A DNA stretch of 64,000 nucleotides, taken from the NCBI RefSeq assembly GCF_037997115.1, contig NZ_CP150484.1, forward strand, positions 2,081,776-2,145,775. The letters run 5' to 3'. Below are positions 46,788 through 55,596 of the stretch, piece after piece. The notes beneath the pieces are model-generated. The model made no database searches, was not told where the DNA came from, and worked only from the letters and a program-made list of their open reading frames with translations. Each line of letters starts with the position of its first letter. The stretch's first letter is position 1. The position numbers were made by a program, and so were the translations under genes. This DNA is from Amycolatopsis coloradensis. Lineage in GTDB: Bacteria > Actinomycetota > Actinomycetes > Mycobacteriales > Pseudonocardiaceae.

Positions 46788-48446
46788 ATGCCCGACGCCC
46801 CCGCCTTGCCGAGCTACGCATCGGGAATCTCGGACACCCCGCTGCTGGGGGACACCATCGGGGACGACTTCGACCGCACCGTCGCCGCCTTCGGCGACCG
46901 GGACGCGCTCGTCGACCGCGCCGCCGGGAAACGCTGGACCTACACCGAACTCGCAGCCGAGGTGGACGCGCTCGCACTGGGCCTGCTGGACCTCGGGATC
47001 GCCAAGGGCGACCGCGTCGGCATCTGGTCGCCGAACCGGTGGGAGTGGACCTGCGTCCAGTACGCGACCGCGAAGATCGGCGCGATCCTGGTCAACATCA
47101 ACCCGGCGTACCGCTCGCACGAACTCGAGTACGTGCTGAACCAGGCCGGGATCAAGCTCATCGTGGCCGCGGCGTCGTTCAAGACGTCGGACTACGCGGG
47201 CATGATCGCCGAAGCGGGACCGAAATGCCCGGCGCTGGAACACGTCGTGCTGCTCGAAAGCGAGGAGTGGACGTCGCTGCTGGAGAACGGACGCGGCGCG
47301 GATCCGTCGAGGCTCGCCAAGCGCCAAGGCGAACTGTCCGCGGACGACCCGATCAACATCCAGTACACGTCCGGCACCACGGGTTTCCCCAAGGGCGCCA
47401 CGCTGAGCCACCACAACATCCTCAACAACGGCTACTTCGTCGGCGAACTCTGCAACTACACCGAAGCCGACAAGATCTGCATCCCCGTGCCCTTCTACCA
47501 CTGTTTCGGCATGGTGATGGGCAATCTCGCGGCGACGACCCACGGCGCGTGCATGGTCATCCCGGCGCCCGCGTTCGAGCCGAAGGCCACCCTCGAAGCC
47601 GTCGCGGCCGAGAAATGCACGTCCCTGTACGGCGTTCCGACGATGTTCATCGCCGAACTGGCCGACCCGGACTTCGCTTCACACGACCTGTCCTCGCTGC
47701 GCACCGGGATCATGGCGGGCTCGCCGTGCCCGGTCGAGGTGATGAAACAGGTCATCGACCGGATGGGCATGGCGGAGGTGTCGATCTGCTACGGCATGAC
47801 CGAGACGTCGCCGGTGTCCACGCAGACCCGCGCGGACGATTCGGTGGAACGGCGGGTGTCGACGGTCGGGCGGGTCGGGCCGCATCTGGAGGTCAAGGTC
47901 GTCGATCCGGAGACCGGGCTGACCGTGCCGCGCGGCGAACCCGGCGAACTCTGCACACGCGGCTACTCGGTGATGCTCGGCTATTGGGAGCAGGCCGACA
48001 AGACGGCCGAGGCGATCGACGCGGCGCGGTGGATGCACACCGGCGACCTCGCGATCATGGACGCCGACGGGTACGTCAACATCACCGGCCGGATCAAGGA
48101 CATGGTCATCCGCGGCGGTGAGAACCTGTACCCGCGCGAGATCGAGGAGTTCCTCTACACCCATCCGGACATCCTCGACGCGCAGGTCATCGGCGTCCCG
48201 GACGAGAAGTACGGCGAGGAACTGATGGCGTGGGTCCGCATGCGCGAGGGCGCGGAGCCGCTGACGGCCGAAGCCGTGCGGGAGTTCTGCGAGGGGAAGC
48301 TGGCGCGCTACAAGATCCCGCGGTACGTCCATGTCGTCGAGGAGTTCCCGATGACGGTGACCGGCAAGGTGCGCAAGGTCGAGATGCGGGCGGAGTCGAT
48401 CAGCATCCTCGGACTCGAAAAGGCGGCGGCTACCAAACACGCCTGA
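46788..48446 (+). CDS. Fatty-acyl-CoA synthetase (FadD-type AMP-binding enzyme)
   Basis: A 552-aa adenylate-forming ligase that activates a carboxylic acid as acyl-AMP and then acyl-CoA. Motif A10-like P-loop [22 protein letters not shown], the [10 protein letters not shown] motif, [16 protein letters not shown] and the C-terminal catalytic Lys in [10 protein letters not shown] are all visible. It resembles medium/long-chain FadD enzymes (FadD35-like). ATG at 46788; divergent from the phzF-like gene. Confidence 0.9.
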   Translation: MPDAPALPSYASGISDTPLLGDTIGDDFDRTVAAFGDRDALVDRAAGKRWTYTELAAEVDALALGLLDLGIAKGDRVGIWSPNRWEWTCVQYATAKIGAILVNINPAYRSHELEYVLNQAGIKLIVAAASFKTSDYAGMIAEAGPKCPALEHVVLLESEEWTSLLENGRGADPSRLAKRQGELSADDPINIQYTSGTTGFPKGATLSHHNILNNGYFVGELCNYTEADKICIPVPFYHCFGMVMGNLAATTHGACMVIPAPAFEPKATLEAVAAEKCTSLYGVPTMFIAELADPDFASHDLSSLRTGIMAGSPCPVEVMKQVIDRMGMAEVSICYGMTETSPVSTQTRADDSVERRVSTVGRVGPHLEVKVVDPETGLTVPRGEPGELCTRGYSVMLGYWEQADKTAEAIDAARWMHTGDLAIMDADGYVNITGRIKDMVIRGGENLYPREIEEFLYTHPDILDAQVIGVPDEKYGEELMAWVRMREGAEPLTAEAVREFCEGKLARYKIPRYVHVVEEFPMTVTGKVRKVEMRAESISILGLEKAAATKHA

Positions 48447-48522
48447 CACTTCGGGGGCAACCTGTCACAGTTTTGCCGCGTGTTCCCTTCGCGGTGGATC
48501 CGAACGGCCGCGAGGGGGAAGA

Positions 48523-48945
48523 ATGAAACTCGAGCGAAGCAGAAGAGTTCTCGCCCTGGCCGTCTCGGCGATCGTCCTGCCGCTGTCGCCGCGGCTCCCG
48601 CGACCGCCCCCATCGATCTGGGAACCCTGCCGGGAGACCAGTACAGCCAGGTCAACGCGGTCAACGACGACGGCGTCATGGTCGGCTCGTCCACGCCGCT
48701 GGACGCCAGATCAAGTACCACGCGGCGAAATGGGACCCGCGGGGTCGCATTTCCGCGCTGCCGGGCCTCGGCGGTGAACAACATCGCGACGAAGTGGGCC
48801 GCCGACGGCACCCGGACGGTGCTCGGCGCTTTTGCCGGGCGGTACCTACAGCGTCGCCGACCACATCACGGCGAACGGGACGATCATCGGCCTGTCCGGC
48901 AACGAGAACGGCCGCACGCACGCCGTCTGCTGGCCCGCCGGATGA
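48523..48945 (+). pseudogene. Decayed HAF-repeat exported protein
   Basis: A good Shine-Dalgarno (GAGGGGGAAGA) and ATG at 48523 begin a signal peptide (MKLERSRRVLALAVSAIVLP), then the frame shifts near 48580. The second frame reads APIDLGTLPGDQYSQVNAVN and DDGVMVGSSTPLDA, a HAF-repeat signature. Further shifts give KYHAAKWDPRGRISALPGLG and then SVADHITANGTIIGLSGNE with a stop at 48943. At least three frame changes are needed, so this is a dead remnant, shorter than typical HAF proteins. Confidence 0.8.
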
Positions 48946-48953
48946 CCTTCGAA

Positions 48954-49010
48954 AGCGCGTGAAGGCCCCCTTCCGTCGGTTCAGCCGAGTGAAGGGGGCC
49001 TTCACGCGCT
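48954..49010. terminator. Perfect 20-bp hairpin between pseudogene and R2lox
   Basis: Arms 48954-48973 (AGCGCGTGAAGGCCCCCTTC) and 48991-49010 are perfectly complementary. It abuts the R2lox stop and should terminate the leftward TetR-R2lox transcript. The GTGAAGGCC core relates it to the 5885 family. Confidence 0.82.
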
Positions 49011-49980
49011 AGGCCGCGGTGTTGGCGGCGGCCGCGGCGATCGCCTTCGCGTCTTCTTCGCCGAAGGTCTCTTCGAGGTTCTCCGGCGAGTAGTCGAGGT
49101 CGATCTGCTCCACCGGCATCCCGCGCGCGGATTCGATCGCGCCCAGCCGGCGCTGCGCCCGGTCGGCCGCGTACTGGGTGATCTGCTCCTGGTCGAAGTC
49201 GAAGGGAGTCTCTTCGAACTGGCTCTGCACCCACTGGATCATGTCGAGCGCGTGGGGTAGCAGCTCGCCCATCCGCTGCTGCACCGCGTCCCACAGCGAG
49301 TCGTCCGCGGCGACGTGGCGGCGGCAGGTGAAGGTGCCCCACGCCATGTGGCGGCGTTCGTCGTCGCCGATACGGCGTACCACCTCCTGCACACCCGGCA
49401 GGATGTTGTGCTGCGTGCAGATCAGCTGCCACGAGTAGTACCCGGTCAGCGCGAGACTGCCTTCGATGACGTGGTTGTAGGTGACGCTCGCGCGGATCTG
49501 GTTGAGCGGACTGGGATCGTCCTCCAGCGCACGCAAGGACTGCGGCAGCTCTTCGTAGAAAAGCTTGCGGTAGTGCGGATTCTCCGCGACGTACGGATGC
49601 AGGTCCTCGGTCAGCCCGACGGCGTCCATCCAGCGGCGGAACACCTCGGTGTGCTTGGCCTCTTCGAAGCAGAACTGCGTCAGGTACATCTCGTCGCCGA
49701 AGCGCCCGGTCGCGGACATCGCCCGCATGAACGGCTGGATGTCTTCGGTGACAGCCTCTTCGCCTGCGATGAACTGCGACACCAGGTACGTCGCCGACCG
49801 CTGCTGCTCCGGGTTGAGCGTCTCCCAGCCCTCGCGCTCCCGGGAGAAGTCGATGTCGGCGGGATTCCAGAACTTCTTGTTCCCCTTGACGAACAGCCGC
49901 AAGGGGAACGAGTCCCAATTCAGCCCGCCTTCGCGCAGTGAGGAAAAACCGGTCCGCAGTTCGGAGAGCGTATCGGTCAT
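49009..49980 (-). CDS. R2-like ligand-binding oxidase (R2lox, Mn/Fe)
   Basis: A 323-aa ferritin-like oxidase annotated in many genomes as ribonucleotide reductase beta. All metal ligands of M. tuberculosis R2lox are present with a constant offset of 6: Glu74, Glu107, His110, Glu173, Glu208 and His211. The residues that form its Val-Tyr ether crosslink are Val77 and Tyr168. The R2 radical-transfer role is therefore unlikely; these enzymes bind a fatty-acid-like ligand and perform two-electron oxidation of an unknown substrate. It follows a TetR gene, as in Rv0232-Rv0233. Confidence 0.92.
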   Translation of the reverse strand: MTDTLSELRTGFSSLREGGLNWDSFPLRLFVKGNKKFWNPADIDFSREREGWETLNPEQQRSATYLVSQFIAGEEAVTEDIQPFMRAMSATGRFGDEMYLTQFCFEEAKHTEVFRRWMDAVGLTEDLHPYVAENPHYRKLFYEELPQSLRALEDDPSPLNQIRASVTYNHVIEGSLALTGYYSWQLICTQHNILPGVQEVVRRIGDDERRHMAWGTFTCRRHVAADDSLWDAVQQRMGELLPHALDMIQWVQSQFEETPFDFDQEQITQYAADRAQRRLGAIESARGMPVEQIDLDYSPENLEETFGEEDAKAIAAAAANTAA

Positions 49981-50010
49981 GACGTACCCTTCATGTCACT
50001 CCATTGTGGA

Positions 50011-50607
50011 CTAATCGGTGGTCAGCGCCCGGATGGCGGGCGCCAGCACGGCGACGACCGAAGCCGCCGCCTCGTCGGCCGAATGCGTCGGCATGACGAG
50101 ATGGGAGAGGGAAAGCCGCACGACGGTCTCCGCCAGCAGCGCGGCGGATTCCGGGGACAGCGACGGCTCGAACTCGCGGTACTGCCCGGCCGCGACCTCG
50201 GTGGCCGCGGTCAGGATCGGTTCGCCTTTGGTGGTCAGCAGGGGAAGGAGATCCTCGCCCGCTTCGGTGCCGAGTGTCGTGGCGACGAGCCGGTTCTCGC
50301 GGGCGTGCTCGATCGTGTGGACGACCGCCACCCGGATCCCGTCGCGCAGGTCCCGCGCGTCCTGGACGCGCAGGCGGATGCCTTCCAGGAACTCCGACGT
50401 CGTCCGGAGGATCACGGACTCGGCGAGCGTGCCCTTGTTGCCGAACTCGTTGTAGACGGTCTGCCTGCTCACTCCGGCGCGGGCGGCGACGTCCGCCATC
50501 CGCAGGGCCGTGTAGCCGCGTTCGGTGAGCAGGTCGGTGGCCGCGTCGAGCAGAGCCTCCCGCAGAGAGGCCTTGGTTCGATCGGAGAAGCTCGTGATGT
50601 CGCCCAC
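50011..50607 (-). CDS. TetR-family regulator of the R2lox operon
   Basis: A 198-aa repressor. The N-terminal HTH is LLTERGYTALRMADVAARAGVSRQTVYNEFGNKG; the rest is the helical ligand-binding and dimer domain. The start is GTG at 50607. Only 30 bp separate it from the R2lox gene, so they form an operon. A palindrome just upstream (50617-50641) is a likely autoregulatory operator. The effector may be a lipid related to the R2lox substrate (inference). Confidence 0.88.
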   Translation of the reverse strand: MGDITSFSDRTKASLREALLDAATDLLTERGYTALRMADVAARAGVSRQTVYNEFGNKGTLAESVILRTTSEFLEGIRLRVQDARDLRDGIRVAVVHTIEHARENRLVATTLGTEAGEDLLPLLTTKGEPILTAATEVAAGQYREFEPSLSPESAALLAETVVRLSLSHLVMPTHSADEAAASVVAVLAPAIRALTTD

Positions 50608-50616
50608 ACTTCCAGC

Positions 50617-50641
50617 TTGACACAGATCGCGTCCATGTCAA
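50617..50641. promoter_or_regulatory. Operator and -35 region of the TetR-R2lox operon
   Basis: Inverted repeat TTGACA (50617-50622) and TGTCAA (50636-50641) with a 13-bp centre containing CGCG. One arm read leftward is a consensus -35 TTGACA, so a repressor bound here would block the operon promoter. Confidence 0.55.
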
Positions 50642-50701
50642 AGAAGTTGACGGGCACCCATCCGGTGTAAATCAGTCGGTGGCTGCGGCTACCGTGGCCG
50701 T

Positions 50702-51355
50702 GTGGGCATCACCGTGGGGTTCGACCTCGACATGACATTGATCGATCCGCGGCCGGGCATGGTCGCGGTGATGAACGCGCTCGGCGTGGAGTCCGGCCTG
50801 CCGCTGGACGGCGAGTACTTCGCGGCCAACCTCGGCCCGCCGCTCGACGCCAGCCTGCGGGGCTTCGGGGCGCCGGAGGAGCGCATCCCGGAGCTGGTGA
50901 CGCGCTTCCGCGCGATGTACCCGGAGACGGTCGTGCCCGTGACGGTCGCGATGCCCGGCGCGGCCGAGGCACTGCACGCGGTCCGCGAGGCGGGTGGGCG
51001 CACCGTCGTCGTCACCGGGAAGTACGCGCCCAACGCGAAACTCCACCTGGACGCGCTCGGTCTCGAGGTCGACGTCCTGGTGGGGGAGCTGTGGTCGACC
51101 GAGAAGGCCGCCGCGCTCACCGAGCACGGCGCCCGTGTCTACGTCGGGGACCACCTCGGCGACATCCGCGGCGCACTGGCGGCCGGTGCGGTCCCCATCG
51201 GGGTCACGACCGGCCCATGCACCAAGGAGGAGTTGCTCGCGGAAGGGGCCGACGTGGTGTTCGACTCGCTGACCGAGTTCCCCGGCTGGCTCAGCTCTTT
51301 CGGCGAGCCTCGCGGATCAGGGCGATCAGGCCGAGGGCCAGCCCCAGCGGAGTGA
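50702..51355 (+). CDS. HAD family hydrolase (Gph/phosphonatase-like)
   Basis: A 217-aa HAD phosphatase. Motif I is GFDLDMTLIDPR, motif II VTGK, and motif IV VGDHLGDIRGAL. GTG at 50702; divergent from the TetR operon. Its last 65 bp overlap the small membrane-protein gene on the opposite strand, so the C-terminal Gly/Arg-rich 20 aa are a recent-looking extension. Confidence 0.85.
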   Translation: MGITVGFDLDMTLIDPRPGMVAVMNALGVESGLPLDGEYFAANLGPPLDASLRGFGAPEERIPELVTRFRAMYPETVVPVTVAMPGAAEALHAVREAGGRTVVVTGKYAPNAKLHLDALGLEVDVLVGELWSTEKAAALTEHGARVYVGDHLGDIRGALAAGAVPIGVTTGPCTKEELLAEGADVVFDSLTEFPGWLSSFGEPRGSGRSGRGPAPAE

Positions 51356-51509
51356 TCACACCCGCCGCGGCGGACAGCCACACCGGCAGGTTCTCCAGTC
51401 CGGCGGCGAACAGCACGAACACCGCTGTGACGGCGATCATGCCGAGCGCGAACAGGCCGATGCCGACGCGCATGAGGATCGGTTTGCCGGGCTTTTCGGG
51501 GACGGCCAC
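51291..51509 (-). CDS. Small two-helix membrane protein
   Basis: A 72-aa protein with two hydrophobic helices (ILMRVGIGLFALGMIAVTAVF and SAAAGVITPLGLALGLIALI, given as separate segments) and a basic end REARRKS. GTG at 51509 is chosen because AAAGGAGG ends 5 bases before it; ATG at 51536 has no such site. It overlaps the 3' end of the HAD gene tail to tail by 65 bp. Function unknown. Confidence 0.68.
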   Translation of the reverse strand: MAVPEKPGKPILMRVGIGLFALGMIAVTAVFVLFAAGLENLPVWLSAAAGVITPLGLALGLIALIREARRKS

Positions 51510-51667
51510 AGCGGCCTCCTTTACTGCGGTCTCCATGAAGCAGAGGGTATCCGCCGGTATCCGCTTCTCCACAGGGCGTGTGGCGAGATACGCTTATGGG
51601 ACGCGCGCCCTGGGTACGCCCCGGGCGCGTTCGTTGTGAGCAGGACAGCAAAGGACTGGTGAGGGAA

Positions 51668-52054
51668 GTGCCGACCGGCAAGGTCAAGTGGTACGACGCG
51701 GAGAAGGGTTTCGGTTTCGTCACCCAGGATGGGGGCGCCGACGTCTACATCCGCAAAGCCGCGCTGCCGCAGGGCGTCGAAGGGCTCAAGGCGGGCCAGC
51801 GCCTCGAGTTCGGTGTCGCCGACGGCCGCCGCGGCCCGCAAGCGCTCTCCGTCCGGCTGCTGGACCCGCCGCCGTCGGTCGCCGAGGCGCGCCGCCGTCC
51901 CGCCGAGGAGCTGCACGGGCTCATCGAGGACATGATCAAGCTGCTCGAGCTCAAGGTGCAGCCGGACCTGCGGCGCAACCGCTACCCGGACCGGAAGAAC
52001 ACGAAGCAGATCGCCGAGATCATGCGCGCCGTCGCCCGGGACCTCGATCCCTGA
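51668..52054 (+). CDS. Cold-shock-domain protein with C-terminal extension
   Basis: A 128-aa protein. The first about 65 aa are a cold-shock domain with RNP-1-like KGFGFV ([20 protein letters not shown]), a nucleic-acid binder acting as RNA chaperone. A 60-aa helical extension rich in charged residues follows, unlike the usual 67-aa Csp proteins. GTG at 51668 gives the standard CspA-like start; a GTG at 51659 is possible. From memory, mycobacteria have a csp gene (cspB, Rv0871) at the equivalent place. Confidence 0.88.
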   Translation: MPTGKVKWYDAEKGFGFVTQDGGADVYIRKAALPQGVEGLKAGQRLEFGVADGRRGPQALSVRLLDPPPSVAEARRRPAEELHGLIEDMIKLLELKVQPDLRRNRYPDRKNTKQIAEIMRAVARDLDP

Positions 52055-52133
52055 TCGGCCGCGCCCGGGTCCGTGAAGGCCTCCTTGGCGGATTCGTATT
52101 TGTTCACCCACCCGCGCGGCCGGCGGTTTCGTC

Positions 52134-52174
52134 GATGAGGGATCGGGGACATTGAACGTCCCGAATCCCTCATC
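52134..52174. repeat. GATGAGGGAT hairpin
   Basis: GATGAGGGATCGGGGAC pairs with GTCCCGAATCCCTCATC with one bulge/mismatch, giving a 16-bp stem and a 7-nt loop. Confidence 0.75.
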
Positions 52175-52235
52175 AACGGCGTCCCGCGGTGTCTCGAATC
52201 CTGGTGGCGCCGTGACTCGGGGAAGGCCGGTCGTA

Positions 52236-52267
52236 GGTAAGTCCGTGGAGACCTTCACGGACTTACC
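52236..52267. repeat. GGTAAGTCCGTG hairpin
   Basis: Perfect 12-bp arms GGTAAGTCCGTG / CACGGACTTACC around GAGACCTT. Confidence 0.78.
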
Positions 52268-52303
52268 TGCGCAGGTCGACCGCACCGAGAGGCCGCGCGC
52301 GGT

Positions 52304-52320
52304 AGCAAAGGTCCCTTGCT
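52304..52320. repeat. AGCAAAGGTCCCTTGCT palindrome
   Basis: Third copy of the 17-bp palindrome found at 33245 and 38537; it ends 4 bp before the stop of the DUF2771 gene. Confidence 0.75.
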
Positions 52321-52324
52321 CCCC

Positions 52325-52807
52325 TCAGGCGGCCGGCGGCTCGACCTGCAGCGACCAGATCGCCGTGGTGACCGCCTCCGCGTCCTCCGGACGCCCGGTC
52401 CGGCTGAGCACCGAAGCCTGCGCGACCTCGACGACGAGGATCTGGTCGTCCGGCCGGGGCGTCGTCACGGTGTAGGCGAACCGGTCCAGCGACGTGATGA
52501 TGTCCTGCTTGAGCTCCTGCGGCTCGCCCTTGCCGTTCACGTACTGCACCGTGACCTTCCACGGTGTCTCCGCGATCGCGCTCGGCACCGAGATCTGCAC
52601 CGGCTTGCCCGGCCGGATGCGCAGCTTGCCCGCGGCGTCGGGCCGGGTGGTGCACTGCGCGCTCTTGATGTCGCAGGACGCCAGCGGGGCGACGTTCACC
52701 GTCTTGCCGTCGGCGAAGAAGGTCACCTCTTCGGGGCCGGGGGCCGCACAACCGGCCACCACGAAACCACCCGCCGCGAGTAGGGCCAAAATACGAAGTC
52801 GCCGCAT
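52325..52807 (-). CDS. DUF2771 lipoprotein
   Basis: A 160-aa exported lipoprotein with lipobox FVVAGC. The DUF2771 domain has paired cysteines (ASCDIKSAQCTT) and the C-terminal ITSLDRFAYTV / LVVEVAQASVL strands. Function unknown. ATG at 52807; it starts 10 bp after the MFS gene and is co-transcribed. Mycobacteria keep the same pair (Rv0875c-Rv0876c, from memory). Confidence 0.84.
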   Translation of the reverse strand: MRRLRILALLAAGGFVVAGCAAPGPEEVTFFADGKTVNVAPLASCDIKSAQCTTRPDAAGKLRIRPGKPVQISVPSAIAETPWKVTVQYVNGKGEPQELKQDIITSLDRFAYTVTTPRPDDQILVVEVAQASVLSRTGRPEDAEAVTTAIWSLQVEPPAA

Positions 52808-52817
52808 ACGGTGAAGA

Positions 52818-54731
52818 TTACGAGCCTGGCCGCCACCGGGAGTCACCGGGCTGCGAGGGGATCGGCGATTCGCTCGTCGGCTCCGGGCGCAGCGGCCGGT
52901 CGCCGCCGAGCCCCGGGATCAGCGAAGTGCCGCGCCGGACCATGAACGTCTGCGTGAACCCGACGGTCAGCAGGATCGACAGCACCAGGAAGCCGATCCA
53001 GTACGTCGGCGGCAGCAGCAGGCCGACGGCACCGCCGAAGCACCAGGACATCTGCAGCACGGTCTCCGACCGCCCGAACGCCGACGCGCGCGACTCTTCC
53101 GGCAGGTCTTCCTGGATGACGGCGTCGAGGCTGATCTTCGCCAGCGCGCTCGCGGTCGCGCCGACGAGCGCCACGATCGCCGCCGTCGCCAGTCCCGCCG
53201 CCACGGTGGCGATGATCGCGATGCCGAGACAGGCCCCGACACAGGCCAGGATCACCTGATCCGGTTTGCCGAAGTGCAGCCGCGAGCCAAGCGCGTTGCC
53301 GAGGAAACCGCCGACACCGGCCGCGGCACCGATGATCCCGAGCAGCAGCAGCTGGTCGAACGGGCTCTGCCCGCTGCCTTCCGCCTGCGCCTTCACCGCG
53401 AACGCGGAGAACATCATCAGGAACCCGGTCAGCACGCGGACGGTGCCGTTGCCCCACAACGAGACGACGATCTGCCGCCCCATCGGCTGCCGCTGCTTCT
53501 TGACCCGCCGCTCGGGATGCGCGGACAGCGACGCCGGCACCTCGCCCTCGGTCTTCTCGACCCAGGACGGGATGCGCATCGACTGCACCGCGGCGGCGAC
53601 ACAGATCAGCATGGTGAACCACAGCGCGCCCTGAGAGCCCCAGATCGCGTTGACCCCGCTCGCCAGCGCGCCGAACGCACCGGCGGCGACCAGGCCGAAC
53701 ACGGTCAGCCGCGCGTTGGTCTTGGACAGCGTGATCTCCGGTGGCAGCACCCGTGGGGTCACGGCGGCCTTGAGCACGGTGAACGACTTCGAGAGCACCA
53801 TCATGCCCAGCGCCGCCGGGTACAGGAGCCAGTCGTCGAAGTGCAGCGCCATCACGATCGCCATCAGCGCCTGCCCCGCCGAGGACACGCACATCGCGAG
53901 CCTGCGGCCGCGCTGGATCTTGTCCAGCGCCGGGCCGATCACCGGCGCGACCAGCGCGAACGGTGCGATCGTGATGAGCAGGTAGAGCGCGACCTTGCCC
54001 TTGCTCTCCCCGCTGGTGGCGGCGAAGAACAAGGTGTTGGCCAGCGCGATCGCCATGGCGGCGTCGCTGGCGTAGTTCAGCATCACCGCGTACGTCAGCG
54101 ACGTCAGGCCCGATTTGTCGGCGCCGTCCGCCTTCGTCGCGCGCTGGAAGGCTCCGACGGCCTGCCCGGTGAGCTGACGGCTGCGCATCGCCGCGACCCG
54201 GGTGACCGTGATCTTCTTCGGCATCTTCGGCAGGGAGCCCGCGCGTGGCGGGACCGCGGTCGTCGGATGCTCGTGCGGCTGCTCTTGGGCGACACGCGGC
54301 TCACCCGCGTAGCCACCGGTGTCGTAGTGCTCGTACTCGCCGCTGCCCGGCGGGTGCTCGTCGTAGAACCCGCCCGGACGGCGCCGGACGGGTTCGGTCT
54401 GCCGCTGCGAAGGATCCGGATACGGCCGCGCGCCGCGGGGAGGGGTCCTCGGCGGGGGCGGCTGGTGGTGCCCCATCGGGATCGCGCTGGTGCGTGCCTC
54501 GTCGGCGGTCGGCCCGGCGGGATGCGGCTGGTAGTGGGGCTGGTGCTGCGGACGGGCCGCGGGCGGCACCGGCTGCTGGTCGACGCGGGTGGGCGGTGGC
54601 GCGGACCAGTTGCGTACCTGGGCGGCTCCCGGCTCCGGCGTCCACTTCCGCTTGCTCTTGCGGCCACGCTCCTTGCCCGGCCTGCCGGAAGGCGTGCCGT
54701 CGGGTCCAGAGTTCGAGCCGAAGATTCCCAC
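52818..54731 (-). CDS. MFS transporter with long disordered N-terminus
   Basis: A 637-aa protein. Residues 1-190 are Pro/Arg/Gln-rich and cytoplasmic; about 12 membrane helices follow (for example MLNYASDAAMAIALANTLFF and LLLLGIIGAAAGVGGFLGNA). The transporter half resembles Rv0876c-type MFS proteins of unknown substrate. The N-terminal extension is unusual for MFS and may bind cytoplasmic partners. ATG at 54731. Confidence 0.87.
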   Translation of the reverse strand: MGIFGSNSGPDGTPSGRPGKERGRKSKRKWTPEPGAAQVRNWSAPPPTRVDQQPVPPAARPQHQPHYQPHPAGPTADEARTSAIPMGHHQPPPPRTPPRGARPYPDPSQRQTEPVRRRPGGFYDEHPPGSGEYEHYDTGGYAGEPRVAQEQPHEHPTTAVPPRAGSLPKMPKKITVTRVAAMRSRQLTGQAVGAFQRATKADGADKSGLTSLTYAVMLNYASDAAMAIALANTLFFAATSGESKGKVALYLLITIAPFALVAPVIGPALDKIQRGRRLAMCVSSAGQALMAIVMALHFDDWLLYPAALGMMVLSKSFTVLKAAVTPRVLPPEITLSKTNARLTVFGLVAAGAFGALASGVNAIWGSQGALWFTMLICVAAAVQSMRIPSWVEKTEGEVPASLSAHPERRVKKQRQPMGRQIVVSLWGNGTVRVLTGFLMMFSAFAVKAQAEGSGQSPFDQLLLLGIIGAAAGVGGFLGNALGSRLHFGKPDQVILACVGACLGIAIIATVAAGLATAAIVALVGATASALAKISLDAVIQEDLPEESRASAFGRSETVLQMSWCFGGAVGLLLPPTYWIGFLVLSILLTVGFTQTFMVRRGTSLIPGLGGDRPLRPEPTSESPIPSQPGDSRWRPGS

Positions 54732-54782
54732 GCTTCAATCCTGCCTTACGCGGGTCTCGCTTCGCGCGTTCACCACTGCTTT

Positions 54783-55547
54783 CTAGGTGGTCGCGACGAA
54801 TTTCACGCGGAACATCCTGGGCCAGAGCTTGCCGGTGATCAGGAATTCGTCGGTCCCCGGCACCGCCGCGATGCCGTTGAGGACGTCGGCGGAGCTCCGC
54901 TCCTCGGGAGTGAGGAGCCCGGACGCGTCGATCTCGCCGGTCACCCGCCCGGTCGCGGCGTCGATCCGCAGGATCCGGTCGGTCTGCCAGACGTTCGCGT
55001 ACACGGAGCCCCCGACGCATTCCAGCTCGTTCAGCTGGTCACGGCCGACATCGACACCGCCTGTCGGCGCGAAGGTCACGGGGTCACGGAAGGTCAGCTT
55101 CGACGACCCATCGCTCATCACCAGCTGCCCGTCGCGGTGGCACAGCCCCCAGCCCTCGCCGGTGTAGTTCACGCGCCTCAGCTCGGCCAGCGTCTTGGCG
55201 TCGCGTTCGATCGCGACGCCGTCCTGCCAGGTGATCTGCCAGGCCGTCGGCCCCAGCACGGTGATGCCCTCGCCGAACAGGTCGGGCAGGTCCTGCCGGA
55301 CCGACGGCGCCGCTCCCGGGGGCCCGGCCCGCATCGACGACTTCCCGACCAGGCCGGTCCCCTCGTACAGCGTCTCGCCGGAGAACTCGAGGCCCTGGGT
55401 GAAGGCGGCCGGGTCGTGGGGCAGGGTCGAGAGCACCCGCACCTTGAATTTCTCGGGCGCGGGCGGGGCGGCGTCGCTCACCGGCGCGGCGGCGCAGCCA
55501 CCGAGGACGGCGGCCAGCAGGAGTGACATGGTCATCAGCGTGCGCAC
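54783..55547 (-). CDS. Glutaminyl-peptide cyclotransferase-like lipoprotein
   Basis: A 254-aa protein matching the plant-type glutamine cyclotransferase family, a five-bladed propeller that forms N-terminal pyroglutamate. Seen: PHDPAAFTQGLEF, LYEGTGLVGKSS, LNELECVGGSVYANVW and VLNGIAAVPGTDEFLITGKLWPRMF. A lipobox (LGGC) predicts surface anchoring. GTG at 55547 is chosen because the signal peptide starts there; no strong Shine-Dalgarno. Divergent from DUF3027. Confidence 0.85.
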   Translation of the reverse strand: MRTLMTMSLLLAAVLGGCAAAPVSDAAPPAPEKFKVRVLSTLPHDPAAFTQGLEFSGETLYEGTGLVGKSSMRAGPPGAAPSVRQDLPDLFGEGITVLGPTAWQITWQDGVAIERDAKTLAELRRVNYTGEGWGLCHRDGQLVMSDGSSKLTFRDPVTFAPTGGVDVGRDQLNELECVGGSVYANVWQTDRILRIDAATGRVTGEIDASGLLTPEERSSADVLNGIAAVPGTDEFLITGKLWPRMFRVKFVATT

Positions 55548-55596
55548 GCGGACAGCCTGACACGGACCGCGATATCGCGTGCGGCAGAATGGGGGC

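Larger units (their letters stand above)
52055..52324. other. Gap with four different palindromes
   Basis: No gene. Between convergent genes lie a partial GTGAAGGCCTCCTT repeat (52073), hairpin 52134-52174, hairpin 52236-52267 and palindrome 52304-52320, in that order. They probably terminate both transcripts. Confidence 0.75.

Noticed and set aside
49009-49980. Ribonucleotide reductase beta subunit (NrdB)
   Set aside because: The residue pattern, including the crosslink Val-Tyr pair, fits R2lox, and no nrdA gene is present.
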